Position numbers and translations under genes: made by a program
The notes under the pieces: model-generated
Database searches by the model: none
Told to the model about the DNA's origin: nothing
The model's input: only the letters and a program-made list of their open reading frames with translations
NCBI GenBank assembly: GCA_046160825.1
Contig: JBJXHC010000027.1
Coordinates: 1-64,000, forward strand
Direction of reading: 5' to 3'
DNA length: 64,000 nucleotides
Source: JBJXHC01 sp046160825
GTDB taxonomy: Bacteria > Bacteroidota > Ignavibacteria > UBA10030 > UBA6906
Shown: positions 52,084 through 59,125 of the stretch, piece after piece
How the letters are laid out: each line of letters starts with the position of its first letter
Numbering within the stretch: position 1 is the first letter of the stretch

Positions 52084-52674
52084 ATGACGAAATATATTGA
52101 GCAACTTTCAAAGCTCGCTTTCTTGACACTGACGGGGGTTATCGGGAGCGTTGTTGTGGGATTGATGGTGTATGGCAATGAAGTGTTTGGCATGACACAC
52201 ATAGGGTTTTCATTTGTTTCTTTCGGTTTGAGTGGCGCTTTCATCTTTGCCTTTTACCACGTTCGAGGCCTTTCGGAGACCATCACTGCTGCAGTAGTGA
52301 CCAGTGCCTTGCAATTTGCCGTTGCCTCATCATGGATCACGCCACTCAACGCGGCGATCTGGTCTTTTGGGGTGAACCTGCCGCTCATTCTTGTTGCACT
52401 CATTTTCGAACGGAAGCTTTCCCCGTTCAGGCAATACAAATTCGTTGTCGTGGCATTACTGTACGGAGTGATGTTTGTGCTGTTGACGATGTTTGTCTCA
52501 CTGTTGAGTGGTATGCAGATGCTTCCGCCAACTGTCTTCCGACAGAACTTCGTGGATGGAGCGTTGATTGGACTGGGGCTCGCGCTCGGGATTGAAGCGG
52601 GAGAAGCGTTGATCCATTCACTTGAGCATCACCAGTCCTTGAAGCATCACGGTCATATTGAGAAGCACGCGTAA
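52084..52674 (+). CDS. Integral membrane protein, unknown function
   Basis: ATG 52084 follows AAGGAGG (52071-52077). The 196-residue protein has about six membrane helices (for example 'LAFLTLTGVIGSVVVGLMVYG', 'FVSFGLSGAFIFAFYHV', 'FVVVALLYGVMFVLLTMFVSLLSG', 'ALIGLGLALGIEAGEALIH') and a His-rich tail (LEHHQSLKHHGHIEKH), which may bind metal. It is the last gene before a hairpin terminator. I do not recognise the family. Confidence 0.8.
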   Translation: MTKYIEQLSKLAFLTLTGVIGSVVVGLMVYGNEVFGMTHIGFSFVSFGLSGAFIFAFYHVRGLSETITAAVVTSALQFAVASSWITPLNAAIWSFGVNLPLILVALIFERKLSPFRQYKFVVVALLYGVMFVLLTMFVSLLSGMQMLPPTVFRQNFVDGALIGLGLALGIEAGEALIHSLEHHQSLKHHGHIEKHA

Positions 52675-52708
52675 GAATCTGACATGGGGCTTGCCGCTCT
52701 TTCTTTTC

Positions 52709-52762
52709 GCCGGGATGTATCGGGGGAAGTTTCCTTGAAGCGTCCCGGCATTCTTGTCTTTC
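52709..52762 (+). terminator. Terminator-like hairpin closing the kor operon
   Basis: GCCGGGATG (52709-52717) and CGTCCCGGC (52741-52749) form a 9-bp stem with one G-U pair. The long loop has a small inner GGAA/TTCC stem, and ATTCTTGTCTTT follows. Confidence 0.6.
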
Positions 52763-52814
52763 GCACAACGAGAGCAGGATATTGATACTCACACCCTATA
52801 TCTGAGATAACGCT

Positions 52815-53939
52815 ATGAGCAAATACACTATTGCCTGGTTGCCCGGTGACGGAATAGGCAATGACGTTATGGAAGCAACACGGATTGTTCTTGATGCAGT
52901 GAACCTTGACGCAGACTACGTTCACGGCGACATCGGATGGGAATTCTGGTGCCGTGAAGGCGATGCGTTCCCCCGGCGGACCATCGAACTCCTCCAGCGT
53001 GTCGATGCAGCGATGTTTGGTGCGATTACCTCCAAACCGGTCAAATCAGCTGAGGCAGAACTGGCATCCGCACTCCAGGGCACGGGCCTTGTGTATCGTT
53101 CGCCCATTGTTCGCATGCGCCAATTGTTCGATCTCTATACGTGCCTTCGTCCGTGTAAAGCGTATCCCGGCAACCCCTTGAATTTCAAAGAAGGCATCGA
53201 CCTTACGGTATTCAGAGAAAACACTGAAGACCTGTATGCCGGTGTGGAGTTTAGCCCTGTGCCCGTTGAGTTATCCAATGTGCTGACGAGTATCTCCAAA
53301 CCGTTTGAAGCGTTCAAGAATTTATCGGGCGATGAGTATGCGGTGTCCTGCAAGATTAACACCAGAAAGGGTTCCGAGCGAATTGTCCGGGCAGCATTCG
53401 AGTTTGCCCGAAAGAATAATCGAAAGAAGGTCACGGTGGTGCACAAGGCCAACGTCGTCCGCGCAACCGACGGTATGTTCCTTGACGAAGCAAAGAAGGT
53501 AGCGCGGGAATTTCCCGACATTCTTATGGATGATGCCAATGTCGACGCCATCTGCATGTGGTTGCTGAAAAACCCTCTCAGTTATGATGTTCTTGTTGCT
53601 CCGAACTTGTATGGAGATATCATCTCCGACCTCGCGGCGCAGATGGTCGGAGGTCTGGGCTTTGGCTGCTCGGGCAACATTGGCAAGAAGCTTGCTGTGT
53701 TCGAGCCGTCACATGGATCTGCGCCGAAGTACGCGGGACAAAACAAGGTGAACCCCATTGCCACCATACTTGCGGCAAAGATGATGATGGAGTGGCTCGG
53801 GGAAACAGAGAAGGCCGGGCGCGTTGAGCGAGCAACGGCCTCTGTGATTGCAGCAGGCAAAGTGCGGACCTACGATATGGGCGGGCACAATTCCACGATT
53901 GAAATGGCGGAAGAGATCACAAGACATCTGGCCGACTAG
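52815..53939 (+). CDS. Isocitrate dehydrogenase-type beta-decarboxylating dehydrogenase
   Basis: The 374-residue enzyme belongs to the isocitrate/isopropylmalate dehydrogenase family: 'LPGDGIGNDVMEATR', 'VYRSPIVRMRQLFDLYTCLRPCKAYPG', 'VFRENTEDLYAGVEF', 'TVVHKANVV', 'NLYGDIISDLAAQMVGGLGFG' and 'EPSHGSAPKYAGQNKVNP'. The RENTEDLYAG loop and the Ser of 'RSPIV' favour isocitrate. Lys-Tyr in 'APKYAG' is the NADP-type pair of E. coli Icd, although the later Arg is absent ('TYDMGG'). It starts a second operon with an HMGL-type lyase, CaiB transferase and LeuCD. Homoisocitrate or 3-methylmalate are alternative substrates. Confidence 0.88.
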   Translation: MSKYTIAWLPGDGIGNDVMEATRIVLDAVNLDADYVHGDIGWEFWCREGDAFPRRTIELLQRVDAAMFGAITSKPVKSAEAELASALQGTGLVYRSPIVRMRQLFDLYTCLRPCKAYPGNPLNFKEGIDLTVFRENTEDLYAGVEFSPVPVELSNVLTSISKPFEAFKNLSGDEYAVSCKINTRKGSERIVRAAFEFARKNNRKKVTVVHKANVVRATDGMFLDEAKKVAREFPDILMDDANVDAICMWLLKNPLSYDVLVAPNLYGDIISDLAAQMVGGLGFGCSGNIGKKLAVFEPSHGSAPKYAGQNKVNPIATILAAKMMMEWLGETEKAGRVERATASVIAAGKVRTYDMGGHNSTIEMAEEITRHLAD

Positions 53940-53951
53940 ATGGAGACGACG

Positions 53952-54869
53952 ATGAATGATATCATCATACACGAAGTGGGTTTGCGTGATGGTTTGCAGA
54001 TGGAGAAGCAAATCGTCCCGATGGCGCAAAAAGCAAAATGGATCGAGCAACTCATTGATGCGGGAGTGGATATTATTCAACTCGGTTCGTTTGTTCATCC
54101 CGACAAAGTGCCACAGATGGCTGATACGGATGGACTGTTTCAGTATTTCACCAACATTAAAAGATCGTCCGGCGTGATGTTCTCGGGACTCGTCCTCAAT
54201 GAGAGGGGATTTGATCGGGGACTTGCGTGTGGAGTTGAGATGTTTTGCCTTGGTGTGTCCGCGAGTGAAACCCACAGCCGGAAAAACACCGGCATGTCGG
54301 TGCATGAGGCAACCGATCGGATCATCGCAATTGCCCGGAGAGCGGTTGAATCCGAAGCGAAAGTGCAGGTGTCCGTGCAATCGGCATTTGGATGCGGGTA
54401 CGAAGGCCACGTTCCTCAGGCCCAGGTGATGAGAATTGTTGAACGATACCTGGATGCCGGACTGCGGAATATCAGTTTCGCCGATACTGCGGGTCACGCC
54501 ACCCCGGACCAGGTTGAGAGAATGTTCGCATCCATCATGGAATTCGACGAGGGTGTTGAATGCGCCTGTCACTTTCATAATACGTATGGGCTCGGACTCG
54601 CCAACGCTTATGCAGCAATGAAGACGGGAGTGAAGTATTTTGAATCATCGGTCGGTGGACTCGGCGGTTGCCCTTTTACGAAGATCGCCGGAGGCAACGT
54701 CTGTACCGAAGATCTCATACACATGCTGCAACGGATGGATCGCCGGCATGATATGACTTTGGAGAGTCTCATTGAGGTTGCGCAAGACATGAGCATGTTC
54801 TTCGATCGCGAGTTGCCTGGGACGATTTATAAGACCGGAGTGATCGTTCAGAATCACACTGTACAGTAA
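53952..54869 (+). CDS. HMG-CoA lyase-family (DRE-TIM) acyl-CoA lyase
   Basis: I use ATG 53952, 5 nt after GGAGA; ATG 53940 would add four residues. The 305-residue protein has the HMG-CoA lyase set: 'HEVGLRDGLQ' (R12, D13), 'AFGCGYEG', 'FADTAG', the metal His pair in 'ACHFHNTYG' and the mobile-loop Cys in 'GGLGGCPF'. HMGL splits a 3-hydroxyacyl-CoA to acetyl-CoA plus a keto acid. Between IDH and a CaiB transferase/LeuCD, leucine catabolism seems unlikely. Citryl-CoA (HMG-CoA with COOH for CH3) or citramalyl-CoA are plausible substrates; this is inference. Confidence 0.85.
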   Translation: MNDIIIHEVGLRDGLQMEKQIVPMAQKAKWIEQLIDAGVDIIQLGSFVHPDKVPQMADTDGLFQYFTNIKRSSGVMFSGLVLNERGFDRGLACGVEMFCLGVSASETHSRKNTGMSVHEATDRIIAIARRAVESEAKVQVSVQSAFGCGYEGHVPQAQVMRIVERYLDAGLRNISFADTAGHATPDQVERMFASIMEFDEGVECACHFHNTYGLGLANAYAAMKTGVKYFESSVGGLGGCPFTKIAGGNVCTEDLIHMLQRMDRRHDMTLESLIEVAQDMSMFFDRELPGTIYKTGVIVQNHTVQ

Positions 54870-54888
54870 TTGAATCCTGAGGTGAGAT

Positions 54889-55377
54889 ATGCATTGTAGC
54901 TGTGGAAGCCCGGTAAATCACCTGGATGATTTTTGTCCGCATTGCGGCGCACTGCTTCAGGAAGAAGTCCACTGCAGCATCCACTCCTCGGAGAAAGCCC
55001 TTGGTGTTTGCATCATATGCGCCAAGCCCTTTTGTTCGGCGTGTGGCGGATGGTTGGGCAGTCTCTTCATGTGCAATGAACATCATGGATATGAGGTCAT
55101 TGAGGGCATGGCAAGAGTATTCGGGGGAAATGACAGTGTACGGATTGAGTATGCAAAGAACTGTCTGGAGAAAGACGGTTTGCATCCATTCTTCTTTTCC
55201 CGAAAGGTGAGCCCGATCTCGTTCGGTGGCCCCGACTACTCATTGTTCAGAGCTTCCGGCGAGTGCGATGGTCACATCGTCAACGAATACAAGGTGATGG
55301 TTCCCTGTCAGGAAGTGATGAAGGCAGAAGAGGTGTTGAAGAAGTTGGACCTGGTCGAAACGGACAGAACAAATTGA
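54889..55377 (+). CDS. Zinc-ribbon protein with B-box-like and DUF2007-like parts
   Basis: The 162-residue protein begins with a ribbon ('CSCGSPVNHLDDFCPHCGALL'), then a B-box-like Cys/His segment ('CSIHSSEKALGVCIICAKPFCSACGG...CNEHH') and a C-terminal DUF2007-type alpha/beta domain ('DSVRIEYAKNCLEKDGLHPFFFSRKVSPISFGGPDYSLF...YKVMVPCQEVMKAEEVLKKL'). DUF2007 proteins are suspected signal or regulatory modules. It lies between the lyase and the CoA-transferase gene in the same operon, but its role there is unknown. Confidence 0.8.
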   Translation: MHCSCGSPVNHLDDFCPHCGALLQEEVHCSIHSSEKALGVCIICAKPFCSACGGWLGSLFMCNEHHGYEVIEGMARVFGGNDSVRIEYAKNCLEKDGLHPFFFSRKVSPISFGGPDYSLFRASGECDGHIVNEYKVMVPCQEVMKAEEVLKKLDLVETDRTN

Positions 55378-55393
55378 AACGCCTGGAGAAATT

Positions 55394-56593
55394 GTGACAC
55401 CAACACTACTGTCAGGCATTCGTGTTCTTGATCTGACGAACGTTCTCTCGGGACCGTTTGCAACGCTTCACCTTTCGTTGCTGGGAGCCGAGGTCATCAA
55501 GATTGAGAACCCTGTTGATGGTGACCTTGCGCGCAAGCTTGGGAGTGTTCCTGAGTTAAACGACCAGCTCATGGGAACGAGTTTTCTTGCCCAAAACGCC
55601 AATAAAAAATCGCTCACGCTGAATCTCAAAGAGAAGGAAGCAAAGGAAATATTCCTGAAGCTTGTCAAAACAGCCGACATTGTAGTCGAGAATTTTCGTC
55701 CCGACGTCATGAACCGCCTTGGGCTCGGGTATGATATATTGAAGAAGAATAACCCGTCGCTTATCTACTGTGGCATCTCCGGCTTCGGTGCCACGGGACC
55801 GGATGCAATGAAACCCGCGTACGATCAGATCATCCAGGGACTCAGTGGTGTCATGGCCATCAACGGTGATGAGAGTCTGAATCCGCTGCGTTGCGGGTTC
55901 CCTGTGTGTGATACGGTCGGAGGATTGAACGCTGCGTTTGCCATCATGGCTGCCTTGTTCCATCGCGAACGGACAGGGGAGGGGCAGTTCATTGATGTGG
56001 CGCTTCTTGATTCCGTTATGCCGCTCATGGGTTGGGTAGCGGCAAACCTCCTCATCGGTCATCAGCAGCCGGTACTGATGGGAAATGACAACTTCACGGC
56101 CGCACCATCCGGGATGTTCGTCACGAAGGACGGCCACATCAACATTGCCGCCAACAAGCAGGAGCAATGGGAAGCCGTTGCGGACGTACTTGGTGTTCGC
56201 GGGCTCACACAGGACCCTCGTTTTGAGAAGCGTGATGCGCGTAAGAGGAACCGGAAGATTCTCACGCTATTGTTGGAGGAAAAGTTGAAAGAGAGGGAGA
56301 CAGCATACTGGGTGGAAACACTCAATGCACAGGGTGTTCCTTCGGGTGAGATTCTTGGTCTTGAAGCCGCACTGGACCAGCAGCAGGTGAAGCATCGCGA
56401 TGCAATTCAATCTGTTCATGCCGATGGCATCGGGGACCTCAAGTTGTTCAATCTGACTGCAAAATTTGAGAAGACTCCGGGAAACGTTACATGTGCTCCG
56501 CCAAGGCTCGGCGCGCAAACAAATGAATTCCTTCGTGAATTGGGTTATTCCAACGCGGAGATAGAGCAACTTCGTGAGCGAAGGGCTGTGTAG
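55394..56593 (+). CDS. CaiB/BaiF family (class III) CoA-transferase
   Basis: From GTG 55394 (SD GGAG) the 399-residue protein shows 'GIRVLDLTNVLSGPFATLHLSLLGAEVIKIENP', 'VENFRPDVMNRLGLGYDIL', the catalytic Asp D173 in 'CDTVGGLNAAFAIMAALFHRERTGEGQFIDVALLDS' and 'GMFVTKDGHINIAANKQEQW'. Members transfer CoA between carboxylic acids, often with succinyl-CoA as donor (malate, citramalate, glutarate, HMG). Between an HMGL-type lyase and an aconitase-like hydro-lyase it probably activates a hydroxy di- or tricarboxylate such as citrate or citramalate. Confidence 0.9.
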   Translation: MTPTLLSGIRVLDLTNVLSGPFATLHLSLLGAEVIKIENPVDGDLARKLGSVPELNDQLMGTSFLAQNANKKSLTLNLKEKEAKEIFLKLVKTADIVVENFRPDVMNRLGLGYDILKKNNPSLIYCGISGFGATGPDAMKPAYDQIIQGLSGVMAINGDESLNPLRCGFPVCDTVGGLNAAFAIMAALFHRERTGEGQFIDVALLDSVMPLMGWVAANLLIGHQQPVLMGNDNFTAAPSGMFVTKDGHINIAANKQEQWEAVADVLGVRGLTQDPRFEKRDARKRNRKILTLLLEEKLKERETAYWVETLNAQGVPSGEILGLEAALDQQQVKHRDAIQSVHADGIGDLKLFNLTAKFEKTPGNVTCAPPRLGAQTNEFLRELGYSNAEIEQLRERRAV

Positions 56594-56613
56594 CATATCA
56601 GAGAGCGTGTCCA

Positions 56614-57906
56614 ATGGGTATGACAGTAGTGGAAAAGATTCTGGCCCGCGCATCAGGGTACCAGGCCGTGAAAGCCGGTGATGTGGTAGAGCCGTCAGTC
56701 GATCTCGCAATGTCGCATGAGAACGCGGCGCTGGTGATCAACCAGTTTCTCGAGATCTATGAAGGCACAGGTATCACACCGGAGGTGTGGAGTTTGCCAA
56801 AGGTCGCAATCATCTTTGATCATCGCGTTCCGGCTGAATCAGCAAAGACAGCGACGAACCAGAAGAAGGTGCGGGAGTTTGTGGCGAAACATATGATCAG
56901 TAAATTCCATGACATTCGGGGTGATCTCGGTGGAATCTGTCACCAGATTCTTCCTGAAAGCGGCTACGTTCGCCCCGGTTCAGTGGTAGTGGGTACGGAT
57001 TCTCATACGACCAGCCATGGTGCTCTCGGCGCGTTTGCGTTTGGGATCGGGGCAACCGAGATGGCGAGTGTCTGGGCGCTCGGTACCGTCCTCAACGTGG
57101 AAGTCCCCAAGACGATCAAGGTAAATGTGCACGGGAGTTTTCCTCCCTTCGTCGGGCCCAAGGATCTGATTCTCCATCTCATCGGCAAGATCAGTGCGCA
57201 GGGGGCGAATTTCAGAGTCATTGAGTTCCATGGCGAGACGATACGGACAATGTCCACTTCGGGGCGATTGGTTCTCTGCAACATGTCTGTTGAAGCCGGC
57301 GCAACATCCGGCATCGTTCCTGCGGATGCGGAATCGATGCGATACCTCAGAGACGAAGCTGGCGTACACGATCCGCTAACCCCGGTCATGCCCGACAATG
57401 ATGCGACATACATACAGGAAATCGATATTGATGTATCGAATCTCGGACCACAAGTTGCCTGTCCGCACACGGTTGACAATGTGAAGTCCGTTGAAAGTAT
57501 CGTGGGAACATATGTGCATCAGATCGTCATTGGGTCATGCACAAACGGCAGACTTGATGACCTTCAGATAGCCGCTGGCATTGTGAGAGGAAAGAAGGTT
57601 TCGAAGAACACCCGTATGCTTGTTTTCCCGGCAAGCGGCAAGATCTATGGTGAGGCGCTTGAGCGAGGGTACATCATGGATTTTATGAAGGCCGGTGCCG
57701 TGGTGATGAACCCGGGGTGTGGGCCGTGCCTCGGCATACATGAAGGCGCGTTGGCCGATGGTGAGGTTGCTCTCTCGACGACCAACAGAAATTTTAAAGG
57801 ACGCATGGGAAATCCGAAATCTGAAGTGTATCTCTGCTCACCTGCCGTTGCCGCGGCATCAGCCATCACCGGGATGATCACCGATCCGCGGAAAGGAGAA
57901 TTGTAA
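56614..57906 (+). CDS. LeuC-type hydro-lyase, large subunit (aconitase superfamily)
   Basis: The 430-residue subunit has the aconitase-family [4Fe-4S] ligands in 'GSCTNGR' and 'NPGCGPCLG', plus 'DHRVPAESAKTA', 'GDLGGICHQILPE' and 'VVGTDSHTTSHGALGAFAFGIGATEMA'. This LeuC/homoaconitase-type subunit pairs with the next gene. No leuA or other leucine genes are near, and the partners are IDH and KOR. It could therefore act as an aconitase (citrate/isocitrate), homoaconitase, or citramalate/3-methylmalate isomerase. ATG 56614 follows a weak SD. Confidence 0.88.
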   Translation: MGMTVVEKILARASGYQAVKAGDVVEPSVDLAMSHENAALVINQFLEIYEGTGITPEVWSLPKVAIIFDHRVPAESAKTATNQKKVREFVAKHMISKFHDIRGDLGGICHQILPESGYVRPGSVVVGTDSHTTSHGALGAFAFGIGATEMASVWALGTVLNVEVPKTIKVNVHGSFPPFVGPKDLILHLIGKISAQGANFRVIEFHGETIRTMSTSGRLVLCNMSVEAGATSGIVPADAESMRYLRDEAGVHDPLTPVMPDNDATYIQEIDIDVSNLGPQVACPHTVDNVKSVESIVGTYVHQIVIGSCTNGRLDDLQIAAGIVRGKKVSKNTRMLVFPASGKIYGEALERGYIMDFMKAGAVVMNPGCGPCLGIHEGALADGEVALSTTNRNFKGRMGNPKSEVYLCSPAVAAASAITGMITDPRKGEL

Positions 57907-57907
57907 T

Positions 57908-58426
57908 ATGGCGAAGGTAGTTCTCACTGTTGGCGACGATATCTCCACTGATGTTATTTATCCGGGCAGGTTCATGGCAACGGTGCTTCCCGCTGAAACA
58001 CCACAGTTCGCATTTGCAGACAATACCGAGTTCAACGCGCAGTTGAAATCGAAACAGATTGCTGCAGGAAGTATCATTGTGGCAGGGAGGAATTTTGGAT
58101 GTGGTTCGTCACGCGAACAAGCCGTCTCCGCTCTCAAGGGTCATGATCTTGTGATCGTTGCAAAGAGCTTTGCGCGCATCTTCTTGCAGAACTCCGTGAA
58201 CCTTGGATTGCAGTTGGTTGAAGCGCCGGAAATCGAAGCGTCTGCCAATGACGAATTGAATATTGGCGCGGACATTGTTGAAAACAAGACGACGGGAAGA
58301 CGCTTCAGCGTCATTGCTTTCCCGAAGACCCGACAAGAGATTATTGCTTCAGGTGGATTAATACCCCATACGAGAAAGTTGATCATGGAGGGGCGGAGGG
58401 GAGTTTCTCAACGGAAAAATGGTTAA
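57908..58426 (+). CDS. LeuD-type hydro-lyase, small subunit
   Basis: The 172-residue swivel subunit starts 1 bp after the large subunit (SD AAAGGAG). It shows 'GDDISTDVIYPGRFMATV' and 'AGRNFGCGSSREQAVSALKGHDLVIVAKSFARIFLQNSVNLGL'. In LeuD the stretch after the TDxIxPG box usually reads YLRT-like and helps set substrate choice. Here it reads 'RFMATVLPAE', which does not match the standard isopropylmalate form. Substrate is therefore open. Confidence 0.88.
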   Translation: MAKVVLTVGDDISTDVIYPGRFMATVLPAETPQFAFADNTEFNAQLKSKQIAAGSIIVAGRNFGCGSSREQAVSALKGHDLVIVAKSFARIFLQNSVNLGLQLVEAPEIEASANDELNIGADIVENKTTGRRFSVIAFPKTRQEIIASGGLIPHTRKLIMEGRRGVSQRKNG

Positions 58427-58466
58427 CTACTTCTGATCATTCAAATCACCAAATGTGAGAAGAGAC

Positions 58467-58949
58467 ATGGAATCCATTGAACAACCAAAAGTGAGACATC
58501 GGTCATTCTCCTACACGACGAATCTCTCCTGGGCGGAAGGCAGAATCGGGACCATGACATCTGAAGGGAAGCCGGCTCTCAAGATATCCAGTCCGCCGGA
58601 GTTCAAAGGCAATGCCGGCTATTGGACGCCGGAGGATGTTTTTGTCGGTTCTGTAGAAATGTGTCAGATGCTCACATTCATAGGAATTGCCCAGAAGCAG
58701 AATGTTCCGTTTATCTCATACAAGAGTTCTGCAAAGGGTACGCTGGAGTTTATTGATGGACAGTACCGGTTTACGCATATTGTCGTTTCCCCCGTCGTAG
58801 TAGTGGACGAGCCGGGTACGGAGTCTCAAATCAATGCAGTTATCCGCGAAGCCCACAAGAGGTGCCTAATCGCAAACTCCATCACGGCAATTGTGGAAGT
58901 CAACCCTACGATCCAGTTGAAAGAGAAAATTGGCGGCGAAGTTACCTGA
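58467..58949 (+). CDS. OsmC-family protein
   Basis: ATG 58467 is preferred to GTG 58455. The 160-residue protein has the OsmC/Ohr fold: 'GNAGYWTPEDVFVGSVEMCQMLTFIGIAQKQNVPFISYKSSAKGTLEF' (peroxidatic Cys in 'EMCQML') and 'REAHKRCLIANSITAIVEVNP' (resolving Cys). It reduces organic peroxides using thiols. Its place at the end of the IDH/LeuCD operon and before hemN fits protection of oxygen-sensitive Fe-S enzymes. Confidence 0.85.
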   Translation: MESIEQPKVRHRSFSYTTNLSWAEGRIGTMTSEGKPALKISSPPEFKGNAGYWTPEDVFVGSVEMCQMLTFIGIAQKQNVPFISYKSSAKGTLEFIDGQYRFTHIVVSPVVVVDEPGTESQINAVIREAHKRCLIANSITAIVEVNPTIQLKEKIGGEVT

Positions 58950-58968
58950 TACTTGTGGTGCCATGACC

Positions 58969-59014
58969 GTTCAAACTTAAGAAAATGGCGCGCGTGCTAT
59001 TCTCACATCTGAAA
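58969..59014 (+). promoter_or_regulatory. Tandem activator-binding sites upstream of hemN
   Basis: TCTCA, CATC, TGAAA (59001-59014) has one mismatch to TCTCA-N4-TGAGA and lies at about -108 to -95. A weaker copy (GTTCA, AACT, TAAGA, 58969-58982) lies 32 bp upstream, about three helical turns. Confidence 0.5.
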
Positions 59015-59062
59015 ATCCGATTCACTCAGGTATTAACGGGCGTCATTCCTTCCCAAATTTAA

Positions 59063-59084
59063 CAAATCGATGTGCATTGATTTG
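59063..59084. promoter_or_regulatory. 10-2-10 inverted repeat overlapping the hemN promoter
   Basis: CAAATCGATG (59063-59072) and CATTGATTTG (59075-59084) are inverted copies with one mismatch. The repeat ends inside the -24 element, so a bound protein would compete with sigma-54 polymerase. It does not match a classic FNR box, whose half-sites face the other way. Confidence 0.6.
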
Positions 59085-59098
59085 GCACCCCCTTTGTC
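59083..59098 (+). promoter_or_regulatory. Sigma-54 promoter of hemN
   Basis: TGGCAC, CCCCT, TTGTC: a perfect -24 half with TTG at the correct distance; the -12 C is T. The predicted start (59109) leaves a 17-nt leader with SD AGGAGG (59114-59119). Confidence 0.7.
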
Positions 59099-59125
59099 AC
59101 CTGAGTCAGCAACAGGAGGGATTCC

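Noticed and set aside
53952..54869. Isopropylmalate, homocitrate or Re-citrate synthase
   Set aside because: The protein is only 305 residues with the HMG-CoA lyase EVGLRDGLQ start and GGCPF Cys loop, not the longer DTTLRDGEQ synthase form.
52815..58426. Leucine biosynthesis operon (leuB, leuC, leuD)
   Set aside because: No leuA is present, the dehydrogenase has an isocitrate-type RENTEDLYAG loop, and an HMGL-type lyase and CaiB transferase are interleaved.
59063..59084. FNR or CRP box upstream of hemN
   Set aside because: The half-sites have the opposite orientation to TTGAT-N4-ATCAA, so the repeat is reported only as an unassigned operator.
58950..59125. Small gene between osmC and hemN
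   Set aside because: No open frame with an SD exists; the interval is fully explained by regulatory elements.
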